Source of the DNA: Gammaproteobacteria bacterium
GTDB lineage: Bacteria; Pseudomonadota; Gammaproteobacteria; SZUA-229
Reading direction: 5' to 3'
Length of the DNA: 6,392 nucleotides
NCBI GenBank assembly: GCA_013138755.1
Contig: WTCC01000171.1
Coordinates: 1-6,392 of the forward strand
The notes beneath the pieces are model-generated. The model was not told where the DNA came from. It did no database searches and worked only from the letters and a program-made list of their open reading frames with translations. The number at the start of each line of letters is the position of its first letter. Position 1 is the stretch's first letter. Below, piece after piece: positions 1 through 6,392 of this stretch. Both the position numbers and the translations under genes were made by a program.

Positions 1-1073
1 TGCAGACAGGCATCGGCTATCGTTTTTGCCGAATCCGGTATAGCCAATCGTCGTGCCGCAATAGCCATATCCAATAATTTTTTTCGATCTGCTGAAAAAT
101 CATTGATAACATCCACTAACCAGTCAACCGTTAGTTCATTTTGTTGCTTAACGATCGCTGCACCTGCCGCTTCAAGATAAAGGGCGTTATGCGTTTGATG
201 GTCATCCACAGCATGAGGGTAAGGCACTAAAATAGATGCTATTCCAGCTGCCGCCAACTCAAATACTGTCATTGCACCCGAACGGCAGATCACCAGATCT
301 GCCCACTCATAAGCAGCTGGCATGTCATCTATAAATGCTTCCACTTTAGCGTCAACACCTGCATCGATGTAATACTCTTTTGCAGACTCTATATTCTTTA
401 ACCCTGTTTGATGTATGACCTGAGGACGCTGATCTTTTTCTATTTCAGCTAGAGCCTGCGGGATTATTTCATTAAGTTTTACCGCGCCTAAACTTCCACC
501 GATAATCAGCAAGCGCAATCTCTCTGCATTATTCTCTGAACGCTGCGCAGCACGGCTCTCAGGTATAGCTATATCGCATATCGATTGCCTTACTGGATTA
601 CCCGTAGTACTTCCCTTCTTAAAGACATTCGGGAATGCCTGCAAAACAACCGTTGCAAGTCTAGCTAAAACTTTATTAGTCAAACCAGGGATGGCATTTT
701 GTTCATGAACCAATAGTGGCTTCCTCAACAACCATGCCATCAGACCACCGGGGCCCGATGCAAAACCACCCATACCCAACACAGCGCACGGTTTTCTTTT
801 CAGTAGTACAACTAATGCTTGCCAACACGCCATAGTCAAACGCACGGGAGCAAACAATAATGCCACCGTACTTTTGCCACGCAGACCCGTCACGCTCATC
901 CATTCAATGGGATAACCCGCCTGTGGCACAAGTCGTGATTCAATACCGGCTTTAGTACCCAGCCAGACCACAGGGACACCACGTAAACGCAACTCATCAG
1001 CAACTGCCAGTGCAGGAAATACGTGCCCACCTGTGCCGCCTGCCATGATTAAAACGGGACGAACATCAATCAT
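1..1073 (-). CDS. murG: UDP-N-acetylglucosamine--N-acetylmuramyl-(pentapeptide) pyrophosphoryl-undecaprenol N-acetylglucosamine transferase MurG (3' end cut by window edge)
   Basis: MurG transfers GlcNAc from UDP-GlcNAc to lipid I, making lipid II on the cytoplasmic face of the inner membrane (GT28 family, GT-B fold). My translation gives 357 codons with no stop. E. coli MurG has 355 residues, so only the last few codons should be missing. Visible motifs are the N-terminal glycine loop MAGGTGGHVFPAL (residues 10-22, with His17 matching E. coli His18), GMGGFASGPGG (100-110), HEQNAIPGLTNK (123-134), the second glycine loop GGSLGA (192-197), FIDDM (247-251) and CRSGAMTVFELAAAG (263-277). Glu272 there corresponds to the UDP-GlcNAc-contacting Glu269 of E. 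coli. Gln293 lies in the HAVDDHQ segment. The ATG at 1073 overlaps the ftsW stop as ATGA and puts the first glycine loop at the usual distance from the N-terminus. The ribosome binding site is poor (GGACGG about 8 bases upstream), so translation is probably coupled to ftsW. murC would be the expected next gene outside the window. Confidence 0.97.
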   Translation of the reverse strand, partial: MIDVRPVLIMAGGTGGHVFPALAVADELRLRGVPVVWLGTKAGIESRLVPQAGYPIEWMSVTGLRGKSTVALLFAPVRLTMACWQALVVLLKRKPCAVLGMGGFASGPGGLMAWLLRKPLLVHEQNAIPGLTNKVLARLATVVLQAFPNVFKKGSTTGNPVRQSICDIAIPESRAAQRSENNAERLRLLIIGGSLGAVKLNEIIPQALAEIEKDQRPQVIHQTGLKNIESAKEYYIDAGVDAKVEAFIDDMPAAYEWADLVICRSGAMTVFELAAAGIASILVPYPHAVDDHQTHNALYLEAAGAAIVKQQNELTVDWLVDVINDFSADRKKLLDMAIAARRLAIPDSAKTIADACL

Positions 1074-2389
1074 GATTGATACCGTCCAGCTCTGATCGAA
1101 CGTGTCGTTGCTCTGGATATTAATGCAGACGATTTATTTTTAGCGCGGCTCTTACGCTGCCCCTTAGTTACTGCTTTTCTGCCACTCTGCTTACGTGCCT
1201 GTTTGACAGCGCCACCGGTTTCATAATGAATCCGCATGAGCAGACCAACTGCTATACAGCAGACAATTAAACTACTACCACCATAACTCATCAATGGCAG
1301 GGTCAATCCTTTCGTAGGCAATAAGCCAACATTCACACCCATATTAATAACGGCTTGCATCGACAACCAGATGCCGATACCGTAGGCCACATAAGCCGCA
1401 AAATAATTACCAGAAGCTTCAGCTTGGGCGGCGATCTTAAACGCTCTATAGAACAATATTCCGTAGAGAAGAATCACGATAGTAACGCCAACAAATCCTA
1501 GCTCTTCAGACAAAACAGCAAACAGAAAATCAGTATGCGATTCAGGCAGATAAAACAGTTTTTGTACGCTACCACCAAGACCTGTACCAAACCAGCCGCC
1601 AGTACCAATAGCGATTAATGATTGCGTTAACTGGAACCCACTATCAAAGGGGTCTGCCCATGGATTAGCGAATGAAGTGATACGCTGCATGCGATATGGT
1701 GAGGTAATCACTAATAACATACCCGCACCTGCGAACATCAATACGGTAGATATAAATTGAATAAAACGTGCGCCAGCTAAAAACGTCATGCCTAATACAG
1801 TGCCCATAATAACCACCGTTGCACCAAAATCCGGCTCCATCAACAACAACATACCAGCCAACCCAACTGTCGCCATCGGTTTCAAAAAACCTAACAAGGA
1901 GTTGCGCACTGCTTCGCCATGTCGCACCAGATAGCCCGCAACATATATCACCAGAAACAACTTGACTAACTCTGATACTTGCAAGTTAAAGATACCCAAT
2001 GGCAACCATCGCGTACTACCGTTGACCGTTTTACCAACGCCAGGAATCAATACGATTACCAATAAAAACAGAGCAAACAACAACAGCATCATGCTTGATT
2101 TTTCCCATTGAACCAGTCGGATTTTAAAAACGAATAGCGCTGCAAATATGCCCACACCCACAAAAAACAATTGACGCTGCAAATAGTAAAATGGGTTTGA
2201 AAAATTCCTGTCAGCGACACTTATTGAAGATGACGCAACCATGATCACGCCAATTGTTAAGAGAGAGATAAAAGCGATAACTAACACTGAGTCAAGATCA
2301 TCGATATCAACACTGACGTTACGAACAACCTTGTTACGCGCTGCAGAAAATATCTGCAAACCACCAAACATATCAGCTGTCACACTCAT
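1070..2389 (-). CDS. ftsW: FtsW, septal peptidoglycan glycosyltransferase of the SEDS family
   Basis: FtsW is the polytopic inner-membrane SEDS enzyme that polymerises lipid II at the division septum, acting with the class B PBP FtsI. The 439-residue product has a cytoplasmic N-terminus of about 33 residues and then about ten hydrophobic segments from residue 34 to 387. Family signatures are GSTRWLPLG (124-132), QVSELVKL (137-144), MEPDFGAT (184-191), the extracytoplasmic loop YLPESHTDF (280-288) followed by SEELG, and the C-terminal block VGLLPTKGLTLPLMSYGGSS (354-373). Asp287 in the loop aligns with the aspartate considered catalytic in SEDS proteins (Asp297 in E. coli FtsW). RodA, the elongation paralogue, is less likely because of the position between murD and murG and the FtsW-type TKGLTLPLMSYGGSS block. 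It is about 25 residues longer than E. coli FtsW (414), mostly because of a strongly basic C-terminal tail (396-436). The start ATG overlaps the murD stop as ATGA and has an AGAGGT ribosome binding site. The end overlaps the murG start by 4 bp. Confidence 0.97.
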   Translation of the reverse strand: MSVTADMFGGLQIFSAARNKVVRNVSVDIDDLDSVLVIAFISLLTIGVIMVASSSISVADRNFSNPFYYLQRQLFFVGVGIFAALFVFKIRLVQWEKSSMMLLLFALFLLVIVLIPGVGKTVNGSTRWLPLGIFNLQVSELVKLFLVIYVAGYLVRHGEAVRNSLLGFLKPMATVGLAGMLLLMEPDFGATVVIMGTVLGMTFLAGARFIQFISTVLMFAGAGMLLVITSPYRMQRITSFANPWADPFDSGFQLTQSLIAIGTGGWFGTGLGGSVQKLFYLPESHTDFLFAVLSEELGFVGVTIVILLYGILFYRAFKIAAQAEASGNYFAAYVAYGIGIWLSMQAVINMGVNVGLLPTKGLTLPLMSYGGSSLIVCCIAVGLLMRIHYETGGAVKQARKQSGRKAVTKGQRKSRAKNKSSALISRATTRSIRAGRYQS

Positions 2390-3762
2390 GACATCGATAC
2401 CTCTGCTAACAACTCTTCTACTGCAGTAACAAAAACATCACCGCGGTGTTCAAAACCATTAAACATGTCAAAGCTCGCACATGCCGGCGCCAACAGGACG
2501 CTGTCACCTGGCTGAGAAAATGCTTGTGCAGCAAGAACCGCTGATCGCATATCAACAGCCTGCTCAATAATAATTTCTTCTGGTACGACTGACGCAATCC
2601 TTGCCGCATCTTTGCCTATTAGTACGACAGCACGACAGTGTTGTTTTATAACCGATGTCAATTCAGAAAAATCCGCACCTTTAGCATCGCCGCCGGCGAT
2701 CAAAACATGCTTGCCTGGCAATCCCTCAAGAGCAGCAATCGTTGCGCCCACATTAGTGGCCTTAGAATCGTTAATCCAGTCAACGCCGTTTTTGCGAGCG
2801 ACAAACTGCGTACGATGAGGCAAGCCTTTAAAGTCTTTTAAGGTATCTACCATTTTATCGATCGGCAGACCAACAGCGTAACCTAAAGCAAGTGCCGCCA
2901 ATGCGTTCTGCAGATTATGCGAACCTTTAATACTTAGTTTATCGACAGCGATTAATGGCTGACTCCCAAAATACAGCGCTGAAACACCGCCCTCATTTTC
3001 AATTAGTCCAAATTCATTTTCTGCCGGCTTATTTAAGGTAAACCTAATTTGACTCTTAGCCCGAACACTAATTCCACTCGCCAAAGCATCATCTTTATTT
3101 AAAACCAGTACATCAGCGTTTTCATAGATAGCTTGCTTACTGCTTGCATACGCAGATACATCTTTATAACGATCCATATGATCAGCACTGATATTTAAAA
3201 CTACTGCTGCTTTCATCGGTAGATACTGCAACGTCTCCAATTGAAAACTAGACAGCTCGAGCACATACAGATCAACGTCATCATCTAGTGCATCAAGCAC
3301 AGGCAAGCCAATATTTCCACCAGCGACTGCATTTTTCCCTGCCCGCTCTGCCATCAGAGCCAACAAAGTTGTTACTGTTGATTTCCCATTTGAACCAGTT
3401 ATGCCAACAACGGGCGCCTGCACTTCATGCGAAAAAAGATCGATATCACCGATAATTTCAATATTATTATTCTTAGCTTCAACCAGTGCCGACTCTGACA
3501 ATGCCACACCAGGACTAACGATGATTCGGTGTGCCTTCACAAATAACGAAGTGTCGAATCGACCGGTAAAGCAATCGACATCAGCATATTCACTTTTCAA
3601 CTCTGCTAAGCCAGGAGGAATATCCCTGCTATCAACGACGACCACTGCTTCTCCAAGTGCACGCAGATAACGCACCACAGACAAACCAGTCTTACCTAGT
3701 CCTACGACCAGTGTATAAACAGCTTGTTCAGGGCTTACCGTCATAATATTTAATGCACTCAT
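2386..3762 (-). CDS. murD: UDP-N-acetylmuramoyl-L-alanine--D-glutamate ligase MurD
   Basis: MurD is the cytoplasmic ATP-dependent ligase that adds D-glutamate to UDP-MurNAc-L-Ala. The 458-residue product shows all three Mur ligase domains. The N-terminal UDP-binding Rossmann domain has VVGLGKTGLSVVRYL (19-33), and the VSPG turn is at 82-85. The central ATPase domain has the P-loop [15 protein letters not shown] (120-134), ELSSFQLE (169-176) and ADHMDRY (193-199). Lys209 in SSKQAIYENA matches the carbamylated lysine of E. coli MurD (Lys198). The C-terminal domain has PHRTQF (315-320), the DSKATN motif (332-337) and LLAPACASFDMFNGFEHRGD (423-442), which is typical of MurD rather than MurC, E or F. 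E. coli MurD has 438 residues; about ten of the extra residues precede the Rossmann motif. The ATG at 3762 is used here, but its ribosome binding site is weak (a TAAGT stretch a few bases upstream). An in-frame ATG at 3744 (Met7) is an alternative, though it has no better site. The end overlaps ftsW by 4 bp. Confidence 0.97.
   Translation of the reverse strand: MSALNIMTVSPEQAVYTLVVGLGKTGLSVVRYLRALGEAVVVVDSRDIPPGLAELKSEYADVDCFTGRFDTSLFVKAHRIIVSPGVALSESALVEAKNNNIEIIGDIDLFSHEVQAPVVGITGSNGKSTVTTLLALMAERAGKNAVAGGNIGLPVLDALDDDVDLYVLELSSFQLETLQYLPMKAAVVLNISADHMDRYKDVSAYASSKQAIYENADVLVLNKDDALASGISVRAKSQIRFTLNKPAENEFGLIENEGGVSALYFGSQPLIAVDKLSIKGSHNLQNALAALALGYAVGLPIDKMVDTLKDFKGLPHRTQFVARKNGVDWINDSKATNVGATIAALEGLPGKHVLIAGGDAKGADFSELTSVIKQHCRAVVLIGKDAARIASVVPEEIIIEQAVDMRSAVLAAQAFSQPGDSVLLAPACASFDMFNGFEHRGDVFVTAVEELLAEVSMS
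2399..2404 (-). promoter_or_regulatory. Ribosome binding site of ftsW
   Basis: Read on the minus strand, AGAGGT lies inside the last codons of murD, with GAGG ending 10 bases before the ftsW ATG at 2389. It supports that start. The ATGA overlap with the murD stop also allows reinitiation by ribosomes finishing murD. Confidence 0.6.
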
Positions 3763-3798
3763 ATACTTATATTTAGCGTTTACTTTGCTCTAATATTT
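3763..3798 (-). other. mraY-murD intergenic gap with a weak AT-rich inverted repeat
   Basis: This 36-bp spacer is the only real noncoding interval in the window. It is very AT-rich and has no clear Shine-Dalgarno motif for murD. On the minus strand, ATATT (3796-3792) and AGC (3789-3787) can pair with GCT (3777-3775) and AATAT (3773-3769) across a 9-base loop, with a small internal loop. There is no following T-run, so it does not look like an intrinsic terminator, and its stability would be low. A function is not shown by the sequence. Confidence 0.4.
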
Positions 3799-4881
3799 TT
3801 ATCTAACTTTCAGCGATGCCAAACCAATCAGCACCAGGACAACCGTAATAATCCAGAAGCGCACGATAACTCTCGGTTCCGGCCAACCTTTTAATTCGAA
3901 ATGATGATGGATAGGCGCCATTCTAAAGATGCGCTTACCGGTTAATTTAAATGATGCAACCTGTAAGATGACAGACACAGTTTCCATCACAAAGATGCCA
4001 CCCATAATCACCAGTACTAATTCTTGTCTAACATAGATAGCCACTACACCAAGTGCGGCACCTAATGCCAGAGCGCCGATATCGCCCATAAAGACTTGCG
4101 CCGGGTACGTGTTAAACCACAAGAATCCCAGACCAGCTCCAACCAGAGCGCCGCAAAAAATTGTCAGCTCGCCTACACCAGCGACGTATGGGATACCCAG
4201 GTAATCAGAAAAATTCAGATGCCCACTAAGATAAGCAAACACACCAAGAGCACCTGCCACCATCACCGTTGGCATGATGGCAAGACCATCCAGACCATCA
4301 GTTAGATTGACCGCATTACTGCTTCCGACGATTACCAGATAGGCAAGCACAACAAATGAACCACCGAGTGGGATCAGAACATCTTTCATGAATGGGATAA
4401 TCAATGTCGTTTCAATCGGTGTTTTGGCATCAGAAAAAATAAAATACGCTGTCGCAAGACCAAACACTGTCTGCCAGAAATACTTCACTCTGGCTGACAT
4501 ACCCTTTGAGTTTCCCCGCACCAGTTTCTGATAATCATCGACACCACCGATCAGACCAAAAGCCAGAGTGACACCCAGTACCACCCAAACCTTATTACTG
4601 GAAAGGTCACTCCACAGCAAAGTAGTTATCGCTATCGAAATAAGTATCAATGCACCACCCATCGTCGGCGTACCTGCTTTTGATAAATGTGATTGCGGGC
4701 CGTCATCGCGTACTTGTTGCCCAATTTTGTAACTGGACAGCTTACGTATCATGTAAGGACCAATCACAAGAGATAAAACCAGTGCGGTAATGGTGCCAAG
4801 AATGGCGCGCAAAGTAATATATTGAAAAACGGCAAAACCGTTATCAAACTGTTGTAGATATTCAGCCAATGTTAAAAACAT
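3799..4881 (-). CDS. mraY: Phospho-N-acetylmuramoyl-pentapeptide-transferase MraY (lipid I synthase)
   Basis: MraY is the integral inner-membrane enzyme that transfers phospho-MurNAc-pentapeptide from UDP-MurNAc-pentapeptide to undecaprenyl phosphate, giving lipid I and UMP. The product is 360 residues, the same length as E. coli MraY. It consists mostly of hydrophobic segments, as expected for the ten-helix polyprenyl-phosphate phosphotransferase fold. Conserved blocks are [19 protein letters not shown] (58-76), the Asp115-Asp116 pair in GGVDDYQKL (112-120), [15 protein letters not shown] (187-201), the [11 protein letters not shown] block (264-274) with Asp267, and [13 protein letters not shown] (323-335) with the His325-327 triad. 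The three aspartates and the histidine triad are the family's active-site residues, and all are present. The ATG shares its A with the murF stop (TAATG), and a good ribosome binding site lies just upstream. It is followed by a 36-bp gap and then murD. Confidence 0.98.
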   Translation of the reverse strand: MFLTLAEYLQQFDNGFAVFQYITLRAILGTITALVLSLVIGPYMIRKLSSYKIGQQVRDDGPQSHLSKAGTPTMGGALILISIAITTLLWSDLSSNKVWVVLGVTLAFGLIGGVDDYQKLVRGNSKGMSARVKYFWQTVFGLATAYFIFSDAKTPIETTLIIPFMKDVLIPLGGSFVVLAYLVIVGSSNAVNLTDGLDGLAIMPTVMVAGALGVFAYLSGHLNFSDYLGIPYVAGVGELTIFCGALVGAGLGFLWFNTYPAQVFMGDIGALALGAALGVVAIYVRQELVLVIMGGIFVMETVSVILQVASFKLTGKRIFRMAPIHHHFELKGWPEPRVIVRFWIITVVLVLIGLASLKVR

Positions 4882-6266
4882 TAGTTCACCCTCTTGCTTT
4901 TATTATCGCGGGTCAATATCTGTTCAACTACTTCTTCCATAGCCGCACTGCGAGAACCTTTTACTAAAACAACTTCACTTCCTGTTAAGTCTTCTTTCAA
5001 TGTATCAATTAATTTTTCTTTGCTCTGAAAATGATATCCATTTTCGCCAAAAGCATTTACAGTCTCCGTACTCAGCACACCTGTTGCATATAATGCAGTA
5101 ACTCCAGCAACTTTAGCTTTTTCGCCAATCTCAGCATGCAACCGCTCTGCGCTTTGACCAAGCTCAGCCATATCACCCAGAACTAAAACCGTTTTATCAG
5201 TCACATCACCCTGCATTTCAGCTAACACATCAATAGCAGCAGAAACAGAGAGAGGATTTGCATTGTAGGTATCATCGATAACCCGGCAGCCTGATTCTGC
5301 CGTTAATACGGTCAGACGACCTTTAATATTTTCAAATTCAGAGAGTGATGCAACGATAGACTGCAGAGGTATTCCAAGCGCGCTGGTTGCTGCGATTGCT
5401 GCCAGAGCATTCATCACATTATGCTTACCAGGTATCCTAAGTGTTAGCTCAGCCACCTCATCTCCAGCAATAACCTGATAACGATTAGCTGATATCAAAC
5501 TTGCATAAACGTCCGCATTATCATCCAACATAGAGAAACTGATACTGCTTTTCTCTGCGCAATAGTCTTGCCAGAACGAACTAAATGCATCATCAAGATT
5601 GATGATAGCGATGCCATCATCAGACAAGCCGTTATAAATCTCAGCTTTGGTTTTGGCAATATTTTCCAATGAACCAAAACCTTCAAGATGAGCAGGGCCA
5701 ACATTATTAACCAGTGCCACATCGGGTCGCGCGATGGAAGTCAGATAATCAATCTCGCCAACATGATTCGCCCCCATCTCGATAACCGCATATTGATGCA
5801 ATTCTCTAAGCTCTAATAACATCAAAGGCAAACCGATATCATTGTTCAGGTTGCCCCTGGTCGATAGAACCGAAGATGCATTCGTGTGATCAACCAAAAT
5901 CTTGCCACACATTTCTTTCACTGAGGTCTTACCGTTACTACCGGTAATTCCGATAAGTTTTCCGGTAAATTTCTGTCGCCAATAAGCTGCAAGTTCACCT
6001 AACGCAATACGCGTATCAGCAACTTGAACCTGCGGCATATTTTTTTCGTCTATCTCAGCCTGAAAATCGCTGACCAAAGCTCCAACTGCACCAGCAGCAT
6101 TCGCTTCAGCAACAAACTGATGACCATCAAAACGCTCACCTTTAAGCGCCACGTATAGGTCGCCTGATTGAATATCACGTGTATCTTTTGATACACCCGT
6201 CATCAGAACATCTTGACCATGCAACCTGGTATTTAAAGCTTCAGCAACTTGAGACATCATCATCAC
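4881..6266 (-). CDS. murF: UDP-N-acetylmuramoyl-tripeptide--D-alanyl-D-alanine ligase MurF
   Basis: MurF is the cytoplasmic ATP-dependent ligase that adds the D-Ala-D-Ala dipeptide to UDP-MurNAc-tripeptide, completing the pentapeptide precursor used by MraY. The product is up to 461 residues (E. coli 452). The N-terminal substrate domain contains [20 protein letters not shown] (26-45) and FDGH (46-49). The central ATPase domain has the P-loop [14 protein letters not shown] (106-119), [11 protein letters not shown] (138-148), [12 protein letters not shown] (161-172) and [13 protein letters not shown] (187-199). The C-terminal domain has [12 protein letters not shown] (279-290), [10 protein letters not shown] (331-340), GDMAELG (364-370) and the MurF-type ending [12 protein letters not shown] (436-447). 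The 5' end is a run of start-like codons, GTG-ATG-ATG-ATG, beginning at 6266, 6263, 6260 and 6257, so the exact start is uncertain by up to three codons. The GTG at 6266 shares one base with the murE stop. A weak GGGG lies 7 bases before that GTG and 10 before the first ATG. The stop overlaps mraY by one base. Confidence 0.97.
   Translation of the reverse strand: MMMMSQVAEALNTRLHGQDVLMTGVSKDTRDIQSGDLYVALKGERFDGHQFVAEANAAGAVGALVSDFQAEIDEKNMPQVQVADTRIALGELAAYWRQKFTGKLIGITGSNGKTSVKEMCGKILVDHTNASSVLSTRGNLNNDIGLPLMLLELRELHQYAVIEMGANHVGEIDYLTSIARPDVALVNNVGPAHLEGFGSLENIAKTKAEIYNGLSDDGIAIINLDDAFSSFWQDYCAEKSSISFSMLDDNADVYASLISANRYQVIAGDEVAELTLRIPGKHNVMNALAAIAATSALGIPLQSIVASLSEFENIKGRLTVLTAESGCRVIDDTYNANPLSVSAAIDVLAEMQGDVTDKTVLVLGDMAELGQSAERLHAEIGEKAKVAGVTALYATGVLSTETVNAFGENGYHFQSKEKLIDTLKEDLTGSEVVLVKGSRSAAMEEVVEQILTRDNKSKRVN
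4887..4895 (-). promoter_or_regulatory. Ribosome binding site of mraY
   Basis: On the minus strand AAGAGGGTG sits within the last codons of murF, with GAGG ending 8 bases before the mraY ATG at 4881. It is the clearest Shine-Dalgarno sequence among the junctions here. Together with the TAATG junction it fixes the mraY start. Confidence 0.7.
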
Positions 6267-6392
6267 TAAATCGCCCCACTTTCACGTGCTGACAAAAATT
6301 CACGTGCTACGCGACGATCATCGAAAGCGATGTGGACGTCGCCGACGATCTGACTGGTCTCATGCCCCTTACCTGCGAGTAAAACAACATCT
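6266..6392 (-). CDS. murE: MurE, UDP-MurNAc-L-Ala-D-Glu ligase for the third residue (C-terminal fragment, 5' part outside window)
   Basis: Only the last 41 codons and a TAG stop (6268-6266) lie in the window, entering from the right edge with the first whole codon at 6391. The fragment begins [18 protein letters not shown], which closely matches the C-terminal domain of E. coli MurE (DVVLVAGKGHEDYQIVG, from memory), and ends in a helix rich in Arg, Glu and Ala followed by SGAI. The first Gly and the Glu of the GKGHE motif correspond to residues that contact meso-diaminopimelate in MurE structures. The main specificity motif (DNPR) lies outside the window, so meso-DAP as the added residue is inferred from the likely Gram-negative host. 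The gene directly precedes murF, as is usual in dcw clusters. Confidence 0.93.
   Translation of the reverse strand, partial: DVVLLAGKGHETSQIVGDVHIAFDDRRVAREFLSARESGAI

Noticed and set aside
703..903. Minus-strand open frame of 66 codons inside murG
   Set aside because: It overlaps murG on the same strand in another frame. The murG frame carries all the expected glycosyltransferase motifs through this stretch, and the alternative frame shows none.
2241..2429. Plus-strand open frame spanning the ftsW/murD junction
   Set aside because: It is antisense to two certain genes, short and rich in Thr, Leu and Ser; a shadow frame.
3401..3670. Plus-strand open frame of 89 codons opposite murD
   Set aside because: It lies wholly antisense to the conserved N-terminal and central domains of murD, shows no recognisable motif, and has the low-complexity Ser/Thr/Ala look of an antisense shadow.
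3763..3810. Possible intrinsic terminator or internal promoter between mraY and murD
   Set aside because: The inverted repeat is weak and AT-rich with no T-run after it. AT-rich hexamers resembling a -10 box can be found, but no convincing -35 partner at proper spacing.
4096..4305. Plus-strand open frame of 69 codons opposite mraY
   Set aside because: It is antisense to conserved membrane segments of MraY, with no ribosome binding site or family resemblance that I can see.
5495..5722. Minus-strand open frame of 75 codons inside murF
   Set aside because: It is an out-of-frame shadow of the murF central domain, whose own frame contains the conserved [13 protein letters not shown] block here.
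1..6392. Inserted accessory system, mobile element, CRISPR array, tRNA or other RNA gene
   Set aside because: Six contiguous conserved genes fill the window with almost no spacer. I saw no direct repeats, terminal inverted repeats, integrase or transposase motifs, or tRNA-like folds. The claim of an undescribed system is not supported here.

Overview
The window is a stretch of the dcw (division and cell wall) cluster, all on the minus strand and packed with almost no noncoding DNA. Read in the direction of transcription (right to left) the order is murE (3' end only), murF, mraY, murD, ftsW, murG (nearly complete, its stop lies just past the left edge). This is the canonical gene order of E. 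coli and many other proteobacteria.

Organism: probably a gammaproteobacterium with moderate G+C (judged by eye, not computed). The reasons are the intact murE-murF-mraY-murD-ftsW-murG order and protein motifs close to the E. coli and Pseudomonas forms as I remember them, for example the MraY HHHFE block, the FtsW loop LPESHTDF and the MurG segment HAVDDHQ. The genus cannot be fixed from this window.

Layout: murE ends at 6266 and shares one base with the first possible murF start. murF ends in a TAATG junction with mraY at 4881. A 36-bp AT-rich gap (3763-3798) separates mraY from murD and is the only noncoding interval of any size. murD/ftsW and ftsW/murG each overlap by the 4-bp ATGA. The tight junctions point to one polycistronic mRNA with coupled translation. 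I see no promoter or terminator inside the window.

How the genes work together: MurE, MurD and MurF are ATP-dependent ligases that add the third residue, D-Glu, and D-Ala-D-Ala to UDP-MurNAc. MraY moves phospho-MurNAc-pentapeptide to undecaprenyl phosphate (lipid I). MurG adds GlcNAc to give lipid II. FtsW polymerises lipid II at the septum together with its class B PBP partner (FtsI, expected upstream outside the window).

I looked for unusual systems (mobile elements, CRISPR, tRNAs, antisense genes, inserted cargo) and found none. This is an ordinary core-genome region; the findings below are small details with low interest scores.
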